NCBI GenBank assembly: GCA_020851795.1
Contig: JADZCA010000120.1
Span: 1 to 64,000, forward strand
From: Planctomycetota bacterium
Lineage (GTDB): Bacteria > Planctomycetota > PLA2 > JAEUHO01
Length of the DNA stretch: 64,000 nt
Reading direction: 5' to 3'
The translations under genes were made by a program, and so were the position numbers. Below the pieces are notes generated by a model, which had not been told where the DNA came from, made no database searches, and worked only from the letters and a program-made list of their open reading frames with translations. Position 1 is the stretch's first letter. Every line of letters starts with the position of its first letter. Of the stretch, positions 47,686 through 56,300 are shown piece after piece.

Positions 47686-49641
47686 TCAGCGGACGAGGTC
47701 GAGGGTGCGCTCCTCGCCCGGGCCGACGGCGACCGGCGTCGCCGCGCGTGTCGAGCCCTGCACGGAGACGCGCACCACCGCGCTCGGCAGCGCGAGCAGG
47801 CGGTAGCGCCCGGACGCGTCGGTGGACGCCCACGAGAACGGCGAGGGGAGCCCGTCCGCCGTGGCGAGCACCGTGACGTCGTCGAGCGGCGCCCCCGTCG
47901 CGTCGCGCACCACCCCCGAGAGCGTCGCCTCGCGCTCGAGCGTGACGTCCGCCGTCGTCGTCTCGCCGACGCGCGCGGACCGCCGCACCTGCGCCCACGC
48001 GCAGCCCGGCGCGTAGACGGCGACCGCGACCTCGCCCGCCGGCGCGCCCGGCTCGTCCCACGTCCCGTCGGGCCCGGTCCGCGTCCAGCGCTGCGGGTAG
48101 CCGTCGAGCGCGGTCGCGTCGGCGAGGTCGAGCACCGTCACGCTCGCGCCCGCGAGCGGCCGTCCGTCCGGTCCGGTGACGACGCCCCGCAGGCGCGCGG
48201 CGCGCGTGCGCAGCGTGACCTCGACGCGCGCGCCGGCGGCGACGCCGCGCGGGACCCGCACCGCCGTCTCGTCGCGGTACCCGGCCGCGCGCACGACGTA
48301 GGACAGGCGGTGCGCCCACGGGCGCGCCTCGACCGCCACGCGTCCCTCGGCGTCGCTGACGCCGACCGGGAACGTGCCGCCGTCGAGGAGGCGGGCGCCC
48401 TCGACCGCGCGCCCGTCGGGGTCGAGCACGACGACGGAGAACGTCGGGTACGGCGCGTCCACGGCCAGCGGCCGCCTCGGGACCCGCGCCCAGCCGTCGT
48501 CGGGCCCCGGCCCCGGCGCGCCCGGCTCGAGCACGCGCAGCCGCCCGTGCGCGACGGCCTCGCCCCACGGCATCGCGAACACCGAGCGCAGTACGGCCTC
48601 GGCCGACGTCGTCGAGCCGCGGCGCAGGGTCGGGTCCCAGCCGGGGCCGCAGAAGCCGTCCCACTCGAGCGTGGGGAGCTCGAGCTCGACGTCGGCCGCG
48701 GCGGCGGCCTCGCCGAGCGCGTCGAGCGGGCCGCGCTCGACCCACGTCGTCCGGTAGCGCACCGACGCGAGCCGATCCGCGGCCGAGGCACCCGTGGGCG
48801 GGACGACGAGGTTCGAAGCCGGCGCCGGGGCGGCGGCCTCCGCGCCGTCGTGCGGCGGCGCCGCGGCGGACGCCGGCGTCGCCGACGGCGGCCCGACGTC
48901 GCGGACGGCTTCCGTCGGGCGCCCGACGTCGGCGCGCCGAACGCGCAGGTCGGGCGCGGCCGCGGCGACCTCGGGCGCGCCCGCCGCGACGGGGGCGGAC
49001 GCGCGCGGGCGCGCCACCGCGAGCGAACCCGCGACGACGGCTCCGACCGCCAGCGTGAGGCCCGCCGCCGCGACGAGCCCCCGACGCGGGACGCCGCCGC
49101 CCTGCGGCGCGACGAGGAGGCCCAGGGACGCGCGCCACCGCGACCGACGCGGCCCCGCGTCGAGGTGGTCCCGGAGCCGCTCGAGCCCGCGTCGCAGCCG
49201 CGTCTTCACGGTCGCCACCGGCTCGTGCAGCGTCGCGGCGATCGCGTGCGGAGAGAGGTCGTGGACGTAGCGGAGCCACAGGGCCGTGCGATACGGCGCC
49301 TCGAGGGCCTCGAGCGCGTCCACGACCGCACGGTGCGCGTCGAGCTGCTCCGCCAGCGCCGCGGGGTCGAGCGCCGCGGCGCGCGGCGCCGCCGCCGCCT
49401 CCCGGCGGGCGCGGCGTGCGTCGCCACGCCGGCGCATCCGCACGAGGTTGCGCACCACGCCCACCAGCCACGCCGGGCGCGAGCGCGCCCCGTCGGCCCC
49501 GCCGCGCAGCGCGGCGACCGCCGCGTCCTGCGCGACGTCGTCGGCCGCGGCGTCGTCGTGGAGCAGCGCGAACGCGAGCCGGCGCGCGAACGCCACGTCG
49601 CGCGCGAGGTCGATCCCGGTCGGCAGCGGGTGCGTCGTCAT
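47686..49641 (-). CDS. ECF sigma factor fused to TM helix and carboxypeptidase-regulatory-like domains
   Basis: The 651-residue protein starts as an ECF sigma-70 factor: region 2 ('DVAFARRLAFALLHDDAAADDVAQDAAVAAL...PAWLVGVVRNLVRMRRR', about 14-75) and region 4 ('EAPYRTALWLRYVHDLSPHAIAATLHEPVATVKTRLRRGLERL', about 115-160). One TM helix follows (about 185-210). The exported C-terminal part (210-651) has three or four carboxypeptidase-regulatory-like beta domains ('RLRGVVTGPDGRPLAGASVTVLD', 'TLSGVVRDATGAPLDDVTVLA'). So sigma factor, membrane anchor and sensor or adhesin are one polypeptide. ATG 49641 has GGGGTGG just upstream. Confidence 0.85.
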   Translation of the reverse strand: MTTHPLPTGIDLARDVAFARRLAFALLHDDAAADDVAQDAAVAALRGGADGARSRPAWLVGVVRNLVRMRRRGDARRARREAAAAPRAAALDPAALAEQLDAHRAVVDALEALEAPYRTALWLRYVHDLSPHAIAATLHEPVATVKTRLRRGLERLRDHLDAGPRRSRWRASLGLLVAPQGGGVPRRGLVAAAGLTLAVGAVVAGSLAVARPRASAPVAAGAPEVAAAAPDLRVRRADVGRPTEAVRDVGPPSATPASAAAPPHDGAEAAAPAPASNLVVPPTGASAADRLASVRYRTTWVERGPLDALGEAAAAADVELELPTLEWDGFCGPGWDPTLRRGSTTSAEAVLRSVFAMPWGEAVAHGRLRVLEPGAPGPGPDDGWARVPRRPLAVDAPYPTFSVVVLDPDGRAVEGARLLDGGTFPVGVSDAEGRVAVEARPWAHRLSYVVRAAGYRDETAVRVPRGVAAGARVEVTLRTRAARLRGVVTGPDGRPLAGASVTVLDLADATALDGYPQRWTRTGPDGTWDEPGAPAGEVAVAVYAPGCAWAQVRRSARVGETTTADVTLEREATLSGVVRDATGAPLDDVTVLATADGLPSPFSWASTDASGRYRLLALPSAVVRVSVQGSTRAATPVAVGPGEERTLDLVR

Positions 49642-49675
49642 CCACCCCGAAGTTGCCGCGCCGGCCCCCGAGGCG

Positions 49676-50284
49676 TCAGGACTCCTCGAAGAGGTAGCCC
49701 GCGGGGCCGCGGCGGATCTGGGCGCCCACCGAGAGCACCTCCTCGCGGCGCATCACCTGGTCGCCCACGCCCATGCGGGCCTTGCCGGTCGCGGTGATGC
49801 GCAGGCGCACCGGCACGTCGGCCGACGTGGTGCGCGTGAAGCGCACGACGATGCGGCGGCGCGCGGTGACGGTGATGCCGGTCCCCACCATCACGCGGGG
49901 CGCGTTGGCGAAGTCGAGCGCGTCGGGCTGGCCGAGGTAGGTGATCGTGCTCACCGCCTCGTCGGCGCCGTCGCGGTCCTCCCGCTTGACCGCGCCGATC
50001 CGCGCCGCGATCGAGAGGTTCTGGATGAAGTACTCCTTGCTCGCGACGATCTCGACGTCGTCGCCGAGCACCCAGAACCGCCGCCGGATGTAGGCGTCCA
50101 TCGGCGCCAGCTCGGCGTCGGAGATCGAGATCTCGCCCGCCGCGCCGGCGCTCGCCGACTCGGGCGCGCCCGGGTCGCCGCCGGCCCCGCCGCGGCCGCG
50201 ACGGGCGCCCGACTGGCAGGCCGGCAGGACCGTGGCGACGGCCGCGAAGGCCACGAGGATCGCGAGGCGGCGGCGGGCGGTCAT
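49676..50284 (-). CDS. Lipoprotein of unknown function
   Basis: The 202-residue protein has a lipoprotein signal (MTARRRLAILVAFAAVATVLPAC, lipobox LPAC). A Gly/Ala/Arg-rich linker follows, then one domain (from about 50) with 'FWVLGDDVEIVASKEYFIQNL' and 'RIVVRFTRTTSADVPVRLRITATGKARMGVG', probably all-beta. I do not recognise the family. ATG 50284 overlaps the ribE stop by 4 nt (ATGA), so it is co-expressed with riboflavin synthase; a shared function is not obvious. Confidence 0.75.
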   Translation of the reverse strand: MTARRRLAILVAFAAVATVLPACQSGARRGRGGAGGDPGAPESASAGAAGEISISDAELAPMDAYIRRRFWVLGDDVEIVASKEYFIQNLSIAARIGAVKREDRDGADEAVSTITYLGQPDALDFANAPRVMVGTGITVTARRRIVVRFTRTTSADVPVRLRITATGKARMGVGDQVMRREEVLSVGAQIRRGPAGYLFEES

Positions 50285-50931
50285 CGGGTTCCCTCCTGCG
50301 GGACCGCGCCCTTCGACGCGAGCCCGGACATCCAACGGCGGACGTGATGTTCCACGTATCGGCCGACGACGTCGGCCTCGAGATTGACCGGGTCGCCCGT
50401 GCGCTTCTCGGCCAGCCCGGTGACGTCGAGCGTGTGCGGGATCAGGTAGACCGAGAACCAGTCCTCGGCGCACTCGCCGACGGTGAGGCTCACCCCGTCC
50501 ACCGCGACCGAGCCCTTCGGGACCGTCGCGCCGCGGAGCGTGTCGGGCAGGCCGATCACCATGCGGACGTCGTCGCCGCGCCGCGCCACCTCGCGCAGGA
50601 CGCCCACGCCGTCGACGTGCCCCTGCACGAGGTGGCCGCCGAGCGCGTCGCCGACCTTGAGCGCGGCCTCGAGGTTGACCCGGTCGCCGGCGCGGCGCCG
50701 CGAGAGCGTCGTCTTGCGCAGCGTCTCGGGGATCGCCTCGAAGGCCACCCGGGCCCCGTCGAGCGCGACGACCGTCAGGCAGCAGCCGTCGAGCGCGAGG
50801 CTGTCCCCCACGACGGTCCCCGGCACCGCGCGCTCGAGCTCCACCGTGATCCGGACGACGCCCGCGGCCCCGGAGGGCGACGGCGCGACCTCGGCGACCC
50901 GGGCACGCTGCGTGACGATGCCGGTGAACAT
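50281..50931 (-). CDS. ribE: Riboflavin synthase, alpha-type
   Basis: The 216-residue protein is two lumazine-binding beta-barrels in tandem. It begins 'MFTGIVTQRARV', has 'GDSLALDGCCLTVV' and 'LGGHLVQGHVDGVG' in the first, and 'GSVAVDGVSLTVGE' and 'IPHTLDVTGL' in the second. It dismutates two 6,7-dimethyl-8-ribityllumazine molecules to riboflavin. ATG 50931. Its -10 (TACTCT, 50944-50949 minus) overlaps the divergent trmD -10. Confidence 0.96.
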   Translation of the reverse strand: MFTGIVTQRARVAEVAPSPSGAAGVVRITVELERAVPGTVVGDSLALDGCCLTVVALDGARVAFEAIPETLRKTTLSRRRAGDRVNLEAALKVGDALGGHLVQGHVDGVGVLREVARRGDDVRMVIGLPDTLRGATVPKGSVAVDGVSLTVGECAEDWFSVYLIPHTLDVTGLAEKRTGDPVNLEADVVGRYVEHHVRRWMSGLASKGAVPQEGTR

Positions 50932-50943
50932 GGGGATCGTGGG

Positions 50944-50953
50944 AGAGTATCCC
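50944..50953. promoter_or_regulatory. Overlapping divergent -10 elements of ribE and trmD
   Basis: AGAGTATCCC reads as TACTCT on the minus strand (50949-50944, 12 nt before the ribE ATG) and TATCCC on the plus strand (50948-50953, 15 nt before the trmD GTG). The two hexamers share the central TA, so the promoters are mutually exclusive or coupled. Confidence 0.5.
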
Positions 50954-50968
50954 CCTTCGGTCACCGTC

Positions 50969-51697
50969 GTGCATTCGACCGTCGTCACCCTCTTCCCCGA
51001 CCTCTTCCGCCCGCTGCTCGAGCAGTCGGTGTTCGGGCGGGCGGTGCGCCGTGGGCTGCTCCGCGTGGACTTCGTGGACCTGCGCACGTTCGGCGAGGGC
51101 CGCCACCGCGTCGTGGACGACCGCCCGTTCGGCGGCGGCCCGGGGATGGTGCTGATGGCCGAGCCGGTGATCCGCGCCGTCGAGGCCGCCCGCGCCCGCC
51201 ACCCCCGAGGCTGCCGGACGGTCTACCTCTCGCCCCAAGGCCGCACGCTGACCCAGGCGATGGTGCGCGACCTCGCGACCGCGCCGGGGCTCGTCCTGCT
51301 CTGCGGGCGCTACGAGGGCGTGGACGAGCGCGCGCTCGAGGTGCTACGCCCCGAGGAGGTGTCGATCGGCGACTACGTGCTGTCGGGCGGCGAGCTCGCC
51401 GCGATGGTCGTCCTCGACGCCGTCGCCCGCCTGCGCCCGGGCGTGCTCGGCGACGAGCGCAGCCCCGCGGAGGACTCCTTCGGCGAGGGCGAGGGCCTGC
51501 TCGACCACCCGCACTACACCCGCCCCCTCGACGTCCGGGGGATCGGGGTGCCGGAGGTGCTCCGGGGCGGCAACCACGGGGCGATCGCCGCGTGGCGCCG
51601 CGCCCAAGCCCTCGCCCGCACCCGCGCCCGCCGTCCCGACCTGCTCCGCGGGCGCCCGGGATCCCCGGACGCCCCCGCCGCCGCGCCCCCGGCCTGA
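50969..51697 (+). CDS. trmD: tRNA (guanine-37-N1)-methyltransferase
   Basis: The 242-residue protein has TrmD hallmarks: 'VVTLFPDLFRPLLEQSVFGRA', 'DDRPFGGGPGMVLMAEP', 'LSPQGRTLTQAMVRDLA', 'LLCGRYEGVDERALE' and the AdoMet-knot 'EVSIGDYVLSGGELAAMVV'. It methylates G37 of tRNAs. The start is GTG 50969, which places the conserved N-terminus normally; an in-frame ATG at 50930 lies upstream of the promoter. It is followed by rplS, a common bacterial pairing. Confidence 0.95.
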   Translation: MHSTVVTLFPDLFRPLLEQSVFGRAVRRGLLRVDFVDLRTFGEGRHRVVDDRPFGGGPGMVLMAEPVIRAVEAARARHPRGCRTVYLSPQGRTLTQAMVRDLATAPGLVLLCGRYEGVDERALEVLRPEEVSIGDYVLSGGELAAMVVLDAVARLRPGVLGDERSPAEDSFGEGEGLLDHPHYTRPLDVRGIGVPEVLRGGNHGAIAAWRRAQALARTRARRPDLLRGRPGSPDAPAAAPPA

Positions 51698-51716
51698 CGG
51701 CAGCCGCCCCCCGGCG

Positions 51717-51738
51717 GCCCGCGCCCGCCCGCGCGGGC
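51717..51738 (+). terminator. Hairpin between trmD and rplS
   Basis: GCCCGCGC (51717-51724) and GCGCGGGC (51731-51738) form a perfect 8-bp stem with a 6-nt loop, 19 nt after the trmD stop. No T tract; terminator or attenuator. Confidence 0.45.
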
Positions 51739-51775
51739 ACCCGCGCACAACGTGGGCCCTCCCCCCGGCAGCCGG

Positions 51776-51817
51776 TACCTTGCCGGTTTCCCCGTGACCC
51801 GCGGGCCGATTCCCGCG
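51776..51817 (+). promoter_or_regulatory. rplS -10 (TACCTT) and leader stem-loop
   Basis: TACCTT at 51776-51781 could drive rplS separately. The leader then forms CGCGGG/CCCGCG (51800-51805 with 51812-51817) before a GGAG ribosome site. Ribosomal protein leaders are often autoregulatory, but this one is not a recognised class. Confidence 0.4.
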
Positions 51818-51839
51818 AGTTCGGCTTGGAGTCTCCGTC

Positions 51840-52283
51840 ATGTCGTCGCGCATCCAGCACGCCGAGGCCGCCTTCCTCCGCAAGACCCCGCTCGAGTTCC
51901 AGGTGGGCGACACGATCGACGTCGCGGTGCGCATCCCCGAGGGCGACAAGGAGCGCATCCAGCTCTTCACGGGCCGCGTGATCCGTCGCCGCGGCGGCGG
52001 GCTCGCCGAGACCTTCACGGTGCGCCGCATCGTGATGGGCGAGGGCGTCGAGCGCGTGTTCCCGCTGCACAGCCCGCGCATCGCCGGCGTCAAGATCATC
52101 AGCCGCGGGCGCGTGCGCCGCAGCAAGCTCTACTACCTCCGCAGCCGCGTCGGCAAGGCGACGCGCCTCAAGGCGGTGCTGGGCGAGATCGCGGCCGAGC
52201 AGATGGCGTCCGGCGAGGTCCACGCGACCAAGGTCGCCAAGGACGACGCGAAGAAGCCGGGCGCGCCCGCGAAGAAGAAGTAG
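51840..52283 (+). CDS. rplS: 50S ribosomal protein L19
   Basis: The 147-residue protein has the bL19 core: 'FQVGDTIDVAVRIPEGDKERIQLFTGRVIRRRGGGLAETFTVRRI', 'GEGVERVFPLHSPRI' and 'RRSKLYYLRSRVGKATRLK'. A 25-30-residue Lys/Ala-rich C-terminal extension ('KVAKDDAKKPGAPAKKK') goes beyond the usual length of about 115. It sits at the 30S-50S interface. ATG 51840. Confidence 0.97.
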   Translation: MSSRIQHAEAAFLRKTPLEFQVGDTIDVAVRIPEGDKERIQLFTGRVIRRRGGGLAETFTVRRIVMGEGVERVFPLHSPRIAGVKIISRGRVRRSKLYYLRSRVGKATRLKAVLGEIAAEQMASGEVHATKVAKDDAKKPGAPAKKK

Positions 52284-52390
52284 GCCGCCGAAGCCGACGG
52301 CACCGGCCGCCCTCGGGGGCAGACGCGCGACGACACGAGCGGGCCGCCGACGGGGCGGACCGCACAGGGGCTCCGTGAGGAGCCGCCGCC

Positions 52391-52924
52391 GTGCCGAGCC
52401 GACCCGTGCCGCTGCTGCGATGGGGCCGCGCCGTCGGGCGCGCCTGGGGCCGGCTCCTCTCCGCCGCGGGCCGACGGCTGCGCCGCGCCTTCCCCACGGC
52501 GGACGCGCTGGGGCGCCGGGGCGAGCGCGAGGCGGTGCGGCGGCTGCGCGCGGAGGGCTACCGCGTGCTCGCCCGCCGACTCCGCACCACGGGCGGCGAG
52601 GTGGACGTGGTGGCGCTCGACGGCGAGTCCCTCGTGCTCGTCGAGGTCAAGGCGACCGCGTCGGGCCGGACGGCGCGCGACCGGGTGGACGCCCGCAAGC
52701 GGCGCCGGCTCGCCGCCGCGCGCGCCGCCCTCGCGCGCGACCCGCGGCTGCGCGACCGCCCGTGGCGCCTCGACGTCGTCGAGGTGAGCGTGCGCGACGG
52801 GCGGGCCACGAGCCGGCTCCTGCGCGGCGCCGCGACGCTCCGCCACGTGCGCGGCGCACGAAAAGCGTGCGCCGGAGCCGGGAAAGGCCACAATCGGCCC
52901 CCGGCCGACGGGAGCCCGCGATGA
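52391..52924 (+). CDS. YraN/UPF0102 family nuclease-fold protein
   Basis: The 177-residue protein has the endonuclease-like UPF0102 core: 'GRRGEREAVRRLRAEGYRVLARRLRTTGGEVDVVALDGESLVLVEVKA' with the E-x-D...E-x-K constellation, and 'RLDVVEVSV'. Family members are linked to DNA uptake and repair but remain uncharacterised. A basic N-terminal extension of about 40 residues precedes it. GTG 52391 with GAGGAG upstream. The stop overlaps the next start by 4 nt (ATGA). Confidence 0.88.
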   Translation: MPSRPVPLLRWGRAVGRAWGRLLSAAGRRLRRAFPTADALGRRGEREAVRRLRAEGYRVLARRLRTTGGEVDVVALDGESLVLVEVKATASGRTARDRVDARKRRRLAAARAALARDPRLRDRPWRLDVVEVSVRDGRATSRLLRGAATLRHVRGARKACAGAGKGHNRPPADGSPR

Positions 52925-53367
52925 TCGACCTGAAGGACCACCTCGACGCGACGCGCGTGGCCGACCTCGGCGAGGCGACCAAGGACGCCGTCCTCGAGCG
53001 CATGGTCGCGCTGGTCTCGTCGAGCGACGCCGTCACCGACCGCGCGGCGCTGCTCACCGCCGTGCGCGAGCGCGAGCGCGTGCTCTCGACGGGCATCGGG
53101 CTCGGCATCGCGATCCCCCACGCGAAGATCCCGGGCGTCACGCGCTTCGTCGTCGCCGTCGGGCGCCACGCCACGGGCATCGACTTCGACGCGATCGACG
53201 GCAAGCCGGTGCACATCGTCGTGCTGATCGCGGGGCCGCAGGACGCGCAGGACCGCTACCTCCGCCTGCTCGCGCGCCTCTCGGGTCGGCTCCGCCAGGA
53301 CGACGTGCGCCGCAAGATCATGGCAGCCGCGGCCCCGGCCGACATCGTCGCGATCCTCTCGGCCTGA
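52921..53367 (+). CDS. PTS EIIA component, fructose/nitrogen (PtsN-like) type
   Basis: The 148-residue single-domain EIIA has the phosphorylatable His67 in 'GIGLGIAIPHAKIPGVTRFVVAVG' and 'HIVVLIAGPQDAQDRYLRLLARL' near the end, as in PtsN/FruA EIIA domains. No permease domain is attached, so a regulatory (nitrogen-PTS-like) role is more likely than sugar uptake. No EI or HPr is in the window. It is translationally coupled to the yraN-type gene and converges on the next. Confidence 0.92.
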   Translation: MIDLKDHLDATRVADLGEATKDAVLERMVALVSSSDAVTDRAALLTAVRERERVLSTGIGLGIAIPHAKIPGVTRFVVAVGRHATGIDFDAIDGKPVHIVVLIAGPQDAQDRYLRLLARLSGRLRQDDVRRKIMAAAAPADIVAILSA

Positions 53368-53398
53368 CGCCGCGCGGCGCGGGACCCGGCGCGCACGC

Positions 53399-56300
53399 TC
53401 AGCGCGGCGCGCGGAGCGGCACGGCGAGCAGGCCCTCGTCCGTGCGCACGAGCGCGACGGAGCCCACGCGCACCGGCGGCTGCACGTAGCGCACCGACGC
53501 GGGCACGGGCCACACGCGCAGCCGGTCCGCGTCGCCGGGGTCCCACCACGCGACGGCCCCCTCCGACGCGCCCGTGCCCTCGGGCAGCCACGCGAATACG
53601 GTCCACACGCCGTCGGCCGTCGCGCGCACCGCGGTCGCGACGGGCCAGATCGAGCGCGCCGCCTCGGCGGGGAGCCGGCTCCCGGGCACGGTGACCGCGC
53701 GCGCGGGGTGCCACACCGCGGGGTCCTCCGCCTCGGGGTCGCGGCACGCGCGGCGGTCGATCTCCATCGTGCCCACGTTGGCGCGACGGTCGCGCGAGGT
53801 GCGCACGAGGTGGATCGCGTCGCCGACCACCGCGACGCGCGCGTCGGCGTCGACCGTGCCCCACGAGCGGACCTCGAAGCGGCTGCCGTCCACGACGAGC
53901 GGCTCGGGGCGCAGCAGGCCGCCGCGCAGGTCGGGCAGGAACACGCGCAGCTCGTCCTCGGCGAACGCGAGCGCGAGGACGCCGTCGCCGGCGAGCACCG
54001 GCGGGAACAGGCGCGTGAGCGCGCGCCCGTCCTCGGCCGTCGCTTCCGCCTGGCGCGACCACGTCGGCCACGCGGTGGCGGGGTCGAGCCCCACCACCCA
54101 CACCGCGGTGCCCGCCGCGCCCGGCGCGAGGAGGTGGGGGCAGCCGCCCGCGACCGCGCTCGCCACGGGGCGCACCGCGGCCTCGCGCCAGAAGCCGAAC
54201 CCCGCGTCCTCGGCGCGCGCGTGCGAGCCGCGCAGCGCGCCCGTGCGACGGTCGAAGACCCACGTGCGGTCGGGGTCGGTGGTGTCCACGACGAGCGCGG
54301 AGCCCGCGGCACGGGGCTCGCCGACGAGCCGGCCCTGCAGCGCCGCCCGCCAGCGCTCGCGCCCCGTCCTCGGGTCCACCGCGACGAGCGTGCCGTCGCC
54401 GAGCGGTGCGTCGGCCGTCCACACGACGACGGCGTCGCCGACGGTGACGAGGTCGCGGACGTCGCCGGGCCCGTCGTGGCGCCACAGCGGCCGCGACGTC
54501 GCGGCCGCCGGGTCCACCAGCCGCAGCCCGAGCCGCGAGACCACGACCCAGCGCCCGTCGGCGCGGACGTGCCCGTGCGCGGGCGCGATCGGGGCCCGCA
54601 TGCGCTCGCCGCGCCGGCCGACCGGGACCGCGACGGTGCGGCGCTCGCCGTCGCGCACGACCGTGAGCCGCAGCGTCGTGCCGGCCGCCGCCTCGACCGC
54701 GCGGCGCGTCAACGACGACCGCGTCGGGCCGGCGGCGCCGTCCACCGCGACCACCGCGTCGCCGTCGCGCAGGCCCGCGCGGTCGGCGGGGCCGCCCGTG
54801 GTCACCGACGCGAGCAGCACGCCGCCGCCGGGGAGCGACGGCTCGACGTCGAGCAGCACCGCCCCGAGGAACCCGGCGTCCACCGGGGCGACGGGCGCGC
54901 GCGTCCCGTCGGCGAGCGACAGCGTCTCGAGGTCCACGCCCCGCGAGAGCAGCGCGGTGTCGAGCGACGGGCCGGCGCCGGGCCCGCTCGGCTCGACGAC
55001 GGCGACGGAGAGCAGCGCCGCGTCCGTGGGCGCGCCGCCGGAGGCGAACAGCGCGCGCACCGTGGGTTCCTCGCTCCCCTCGACGTCGGGCGCGAACGCG
55101 AGCTCGCCCGCGAGCTCGGCCTCCGCGTGCGCGGCCGGCGCGCCGTCGGCGCGGCGCGCCGCCGCGGGCCCGTGCCGGCGCGCCTCGTCGAGGACCCGAC
55201 GCGCGGGCTCGCGGTCCCCCGCCGACGCGAGCGCCTCCCCCTCGAGGGCGCGCAGCGCGACCGCGACCGCCGGGGCCGTCACGGGCCCGGGCGCGGGGGC
55301 GGTGCGCAGGTCGGCCCACACCGCCGCGGCGTCGTCGGCGCGCCCGAGGTCGAGGTAGAGCCCGGCCAGCCGCGCGCGCGCCGCGAAGGCGGCCGCGGTG
55401 CCGGGGACCACGCGCAGCGCCGCCTCGATCGCGTCGGGCCCGCGCGCGGCGGCGCGCGCGAGCAGGCGCTCGGCGAACGTCTCGCGCTCCGTGAGCGCGG
55501 CGCGGCCCTCGGGCGTGGCCGTCGCGAACGGCAGCCGCGTCGCCGCGAGCAGGTCGGCGCGCAGCACCGAGCGGCCCGCGGCGTCGGCGGCCACGGTCGT
55601 CTCCTCGCCGAAGCGCAGCGTCTTGCCGACGAGCGTGACGAGCGCCGCGTGGCGCCGCCGCGCGACGAGGACCGCCGCGACGTCGCGGTGCACCTCGGCC
55701 CGCGCGCCGACGGGGAGCGCGTCCGCCGCGTCCACCACCGCGAGCACGCGGGCGTCGGCGGCGGCGTCGCCCGGGGCGAGCGTGCGCACGCGCGCGACCA
55801 CGGCGTCGCGGGCGAGCGCGACCACCGACGCGTCGCCCGACGCGGCCGCGAGGCGCGTCGCGGCGGCGAGCCTCGCGTCGTCCGCACCGGGCGCCGCGGC
55901 GTCGGCGAGCGCCGCGCGGGCCCGCGCGACGGGGTCGGTCGGCGCGGCCGCCGCGCGGGCCGCGCTCACGGCCGCGGCGTCGCGCGCGAGCACGACGAGC
56001 CGGTCGGCGCCGACGACGACCCACCGCTCGCCCGCGCGCACGACGTCGCCCGTCGGCAGCGGCGTGCCGTCGGAGACGCGCACGCGCTCGGCGTCCTCGC
56101 CGAAGCGCTCGCCCGTCCGCGTCGGCCACGTCGCGGCACGCAGCGTCCCGTCGCGCGCGACGACGACGCGCCGCCCCTCCGACCACGGACGGCCCCGGCA
56201 CGCCGCCCCCGCGTCGGGGCCCTCGCGACGCGCCCACGCGGGGAAGCTCGGGAGGGCGCGGAAGCCGCCGGTGTTCGCGTCGCGCACGTCGAGCGCGCGC

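Noticed and set aside
50930..50968. In-frame ATG 50930 as the trmD start
   Set aside because: It lies upstream of the -10 and inside the divergent ribE start, and adds residues absent from normal TrmD N-termini.
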